Shown here: piece after piece, positions 44,060-46,567 of the stretch
Layout: each line of letters starts with the position of its first letter
How positions within the stretch are numbered: the stretch's first letter is position 1
Assembly: GCF_900089775.1 (NCBI RefSeq)
Contig: NZ_FLOB01000019.1
Span: forward strand, 1-46,567
DNA length: 46,567 nucleotides
Reading direction: 5' to 3'
Source of the DNA: Marinomonas spartinae
Lineage (GTDB): Bacteria; Pseudomonadota; Gammaproteobacteria; Pseudomonadales; Marinomonadaceae
Program-made: the position numbers and the translations under genes
The notes under the pieces: model-generated
The model's input: only the letters and a program-made list of their open reading frames with translations
What the model was told of the DNA's origin: nothing
The model's database searches: none

Positions 44060-44440
44060 ATGTTTGGTCTTAAGAAAATGCAACGTGAGCGTGATCGTCT
44101 CTTCGAGAAAACTCAGCAGTTGGAAAAGCAGGCGACGACCTCTCGCAACAAAGCCAAAGACAGCATTTTAGCCATGGCTGTGAGTCCGACAGGATTGTTG
44201 GCGAGTTTTGTGCTCGGTGCGACAACGCAATGTGACATTAGCAAAAAAGCCAGACAAAACCTTCTCAATGGGGCAACGAAAGAAGTGTTGGGCTTTTTGT
44301 CGAGTCAAGTCATGGCGTATATGTCGGCTGATTCACAAAAAACACCTGCGTCAGAAGAAGAGGAAGCGCCGTCACAAACGGATCGGTTTTCTCAAGATTC
44401 CCCAGCAAGTCCTTCAAAAGGCCCTTCTACGACTGTTTAA
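44060..44440 (+). CDS. Hypothetical protein, third gene of the YqjD/YqjE-like cluster
   Basis: The 126-residue protein starts with a charged helix (KKMQRERDRLFEKTQQLEKQ), has a weakly hydrophobic middle (LAMAVSPTGLLASFVLGATTQ) and an acidic Ser/Pro-rich tail (EEEEAPSQTDRF). Its position matches yqjK in E. coli, but I do not recognise YqjK sequence. It starts three bases after the stop of the previous gene, with GAGGAG over that stop as RBS. Confidence 0.7.
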   Translation: MFGLKKMQRERDRLFEKTQQLEKQATTSRNKAKDSILAMAVSPTGLLASFVLGATTQCDISKKARQNLLNGATKEVLGFLSSQVMAYMSADSQKTPASEEEEAPSQTDRFSQDSPASPSKGPSTTV

Positions 44441-44626
44441 CTGTCTTTATCGACAAATAGGATCAAGTACTGAGTTTGTCGTTAGCGATATTTGTGCAAA
44501 AACGATACTTAAGCCTCGACTTTAATGGCTTAAATCTCTATATTCGCCCCTCTTTCTGTTTGTCTTTTGATCCCATTGTGGTCGGTATAAACGTTTTTCT
44601 TTTCTCTTTATTTAGGGCTTTTTCCT

Positions 44627-46213
44627 TTGATCTCCACGGCTAATATCACCATGCAATTCGGCGCAACGCCATTGTTTGAAAACATCTCGGCAAAATTTGG
44701 TAATGGCAATCGTTATGGTTTAATCGGTGCAAATGGATGTGGCAAATCCACCTTCATGAAAATTCTCAGTGGTGCGCTAACGCCAACCTCCGGCAATGTG
44801 TCCATCACTCCAGGGGAAAAAGTCGGTACGCTAAGCCAAGATCAATTCGCTTTTGAAGAGTACTCGGTGGTTGATGCAGTGATCATGGGCGATGTGGAAC
44901 TATGGAAAGTGAAGCAAGAACGCGATGCTATTTATGCTAAGCCGGAAATGAGTGAAGAAGATGGCATGCGTGCTGGTGAGCTAGAAGCCGAGTTTGCTGA
45001 AATGGATGGCTACAGTGCGGAAAGTCGTGCTGGTGATATTTTATTAGAAGCGGGCATTGATGAATCCTATCATTTTGGTCTTATGAGCCAAGTGGCACCC
45101 GGTTGGAAATTACGTGTCTTATTAGCCCAAGCACTATTTGCAGACCCTGATATTTTGCTGCTTGATGAGCCGACAAACAACTTGGACATTCACACTATCA
45201 ACTGGTTGGCCGGTATATTAAACCAGCGTAAATGCACTATGATTATTATTTCCCATGATCGTCACTTTCTGAATTCTGTGTGTACGCACATGGCAGACAT
45301 TGATTTTGGTGAGTTACGTATTTATCCCGGCAACTACGAATATTTTATGGAAGCTTCGTCTTTGATTCGTGAGCAACTGTTGACAGAAAATGCGAAGAAA
45401 AGTGCTGAAATGGACGACTTACAAGCGTTTGTAAATCGCTTCTCTGCTAACGCTTCAAAAGCAAAGCAGGCGAGTTCCCGAGCGAAAAAACTGGAAAAAA
45501 TTGAACTGGCGGAAGTGAAACAGTCTAGCCGAATGACGCCGTCGCTGTCTTTCAAACAGGACAAGAAACTGCACCGACATGCTTTGATTCTAGAAGACCT
45601 TGGTCACGGCTACGATGAGTTGCTGTTTACGGGGGGGAATATCATTTTAGAAGCGGGCTCAAGGCTGGCGGTTATTGGTGAAAATGGAGTGGGGAAAACT
45701 ACCTTTCTGCGCTGCTTGATGAAAGAGTTAGAGGCGCAGCAAGGTAAAATCAAATGGGCGGAAAACGCTGTTGTTGGCTACTGTCCACAAGACACTACCG
45801 ACGATTTTGATTGTGACCTGACCTTGTTCGATTGGATGTCTAAATGGCGTACGGTTAAGCATGATGATCTAAAAGTTCGCGCGATGTTGGGTCGTTTGCT
45901 GTTTACGGCGGATGATTTCAATAAGAAAGTGCGAGTGTGTTCTGGTGGCGAGAAAAACCGCCTCATGTTTGGTAAGTTAATGATGATGGACTTAAATGTC
46001 CTGGTAATGGACGAGCCAACCAACCATATGGATATGGAAGCCATCGAAGCGCTCAACAATGCCTTGTTAGACTTTGACGGCACACTGATTTTTGTCAGCC
46101 ACGATAGGGCATTTGTTTCTTCCTTGGCGAACCGTGTTATCGAAATCAAAGGGCAAAAAGTCGTAGATTTCCAAGGTACTTATGACGAGTATCTTGCAAA
46201 CCAGTTGATGTGA
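44627..46213 (+). CDS. ybiT: ABC-F family ATPase YbiT
   Basis: The 528-residue protein has two ABC domains joined by a charged linker and no membrane part: Walker [10 protein letters not shown] and GENGVGKTT, Walker [12 protein letters not shown] and [11 protein letters not shown]. Blocks such as [59 protein letters not shown] and [13 protein letters not shown] match E. coli YbiT from end to end. ABC-F proteins act on the ribosome to rescue or tune translation. The start is a TTG at 44627: it gives [11 protein letters not shown], which aligns with the YbiT N-terminus, while the next ATG (44651) would cut the first strand. Only AGGG at long spacing serves as RBS, so translation may be modest. 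Confidence 0.93.
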   Translation: MISTANITMQFGATPLFENISAKFGNGNRYGLIGANGCGKSTFMKILSGALTPTSGNVSITPGEKVGTLSQDQFAFEEYSVVDAVIMGDVELWKVKQERDAIYAKPEMSEEDGMRAGELEAEFAEMDGYSAESRAGDILLEAGIDESYHFGLMSQVAPGWKLRVLLAQALFADPDILLLDEPTNNLDIHTINWLAGILNQRKCTMIIISHDRHFLNSVCTHMADIDFGELRIYPGNYEYFMEASSLIREQLLTENAKKSAEMDDLQAFVNRFSANASKAKQASSRAKKLEKIELAEVKQSSRMTPSLSFKQDKKLHRHALILEDLGHGYDELLFTGGNIILEAGSRLAVIGENGVGKTTFLRCLMKELEAQQGKIKWAENAVVGYCPQDTTDDFDCDLTLFDWMSKWRTVKHDDLKVRAMLGRLLFTADDFNKKVRVCSGGEKNRLMFGKLMMMDLNVLVMDEPTNHMDMEAIEALNNALLDFDGTLIFVSHDRAFVSSLANRVIEIKGQKVVDFQGTYDEYLANQLM

Positions 46214-46395
46214 TAATGGGCTGATTGTTTTGTTTGCTATGTGGTTGTCGAAGAGAACTTGCTCGCGGTAGCCAGATCTATGGATGAAATTGAAGGGATT
46301 ATTTATTCATAACTCTGTTGAACAAGTAACGAGATAACAATCCGCTATTTATTATAGTTTGTATATGTAGTTGATTTGCAGCAATCAAAAGAAGA

Positions 46396-46433
46396 CACCT
46401 AAATATATGTTTGTATGCACATATATTTAGGTG
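46396..46433. repeat. Perfect 15-bp inverted repeat
   Basis: CACCTAAATATATGT (46396-46410) and its exact reverse complement (46419-46433) are separated by 8 bases. No T run follows, only GGTTTT, so it is not a standard terminator; it lies about 180 bases after ybiT, just before the possible IS end. Confidence 0.85.
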
Positions 46434-46441
46434 GTGGTTTT

Positions 46442-46567
46442 CCCCCTGTGTCAGGATAGTTGTCGCCTCATTTGATATTATAAATAGACAGGGGGCGGTA
46501 AGTTAAAACCAGTGGATTACCAAAGACATTCAAGAGCCTTTAAAGAAGCCATCTTACAGAAACTCAG
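46442..46567 (+). mobile_element. Possible left end of an insertion sequence (cut by window edge)
   Basis: A G/C-rich end CCCCCTGTGTCAGGATAG starts near 46442 and is followed after about 70 bases by a coding start resembling a transposase. No matching right end can be seen because the window stops. This is a tentative call that rests mainly on the transposase-like ORF. Confidence 0.4.
46512..46567 (+). CDS. Transposase-like ORF, first 18 codons
   Basis: A GTG at 46512 with GGGGGCGG 15-20 bases upstream opens a frame reading VDYQRHSRAFKEAILQKL to the window edge. The motif (Y..S.AFKEAIL.KL) resembles the helix-turn-helix N-terminus of IS3/IS66-like small transposase proteins. Too short for certainty. 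Confidence 0.4.
   Translation, partial: MDYQRHSRAFKEAILQKL

Overview
The window looks like a chromosomal segment of a marine gammaproteobacterium of the Oceanospirillales, most likely Marinomonas or a close relative. This is inferred from overall protein character, moderate GC with AT-rich intergenic regions, gamma-type versions of YbiT, YqfB, PaeA/YtfL and ZntR, and a Pseudomonas-like hybrid cobalamin operon. No rRNA, tRNA or CRISPR array was seen. The only mobile-element signal is a possible IS left end cut off by the right edge.

Layout. 1-2.1 kb: the 3' end of an hpaD-type homoprotocatechuate dioxygenase gene, then a divergent zntR-permease metal efflux operon with a MerR-type operator. 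2.2-6.1 kb: a two-gene signalling unit (REC-GGDEF-EAL protein and hybrid histidine kinase). 6.36-15.0 kb: an eight-gene, mostly overlapping cobalamin operon (I/D chelatase fusion, cobB, cbiD, cobK, cobH, cobL, cobI, shortened cbiG). 15.5-20.2 kb: a chemoreceptor, a Tat-exported SMP-30 lactonase-like protein, a hemolysin III family protein and a small protein of unknown function. 20.7-23.4 kb: a polar amino acid ABC importer whose permease carries an extra extracytoplasmic domain. 23.5-26.0 kb: a DCC-family protein, YqfB and PaeA/YtfL. 26.2-31.2 kb: a complete five-gene peptide-type ABC importer.

31.3-37.4 kb (minus strand): a tightly overlapping operon of three SPFH/HflK-HflC-like membrane proteins and a P1B-type metal ATPase. 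The ATPase and one SPFH protein both carry His-rich N-terminal tails; this is the most unusual unit in the window. 37.7-38.7 kb: a PAP2 phosphatase and a 46-residue small protein. 38.9-43.1 kb: a phenylpropanoid module, namely an XylR/DmpR/MopR-type sigma-54 activator divergent from a coniferyl-alcohol dehydrogenase gene and an aromatic-pathway outer-membrane transporter gene. The region between them holds two enhancer-like sites, an IHF-like site and a clear -24/-12 promoter. 43.3-46.2 kb: a YqjD/YqjE-like membrane stress cluster and the ABC-F protein YbiT. 46.4-46.57 kb: a long perfect inverted repeat and the possible IS end.

How the genes fit together: the window combines metal homeostasis (zntR-permease, P1B ATPase with SPFH proteins), aromatic compound catabolism at both ends (hpaD, calA), nutrient import (two ABC systems), corrinoid synthesis and environmental sensing. 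Product names rest on recognition of family sequence patterns by eye; no database search was run.
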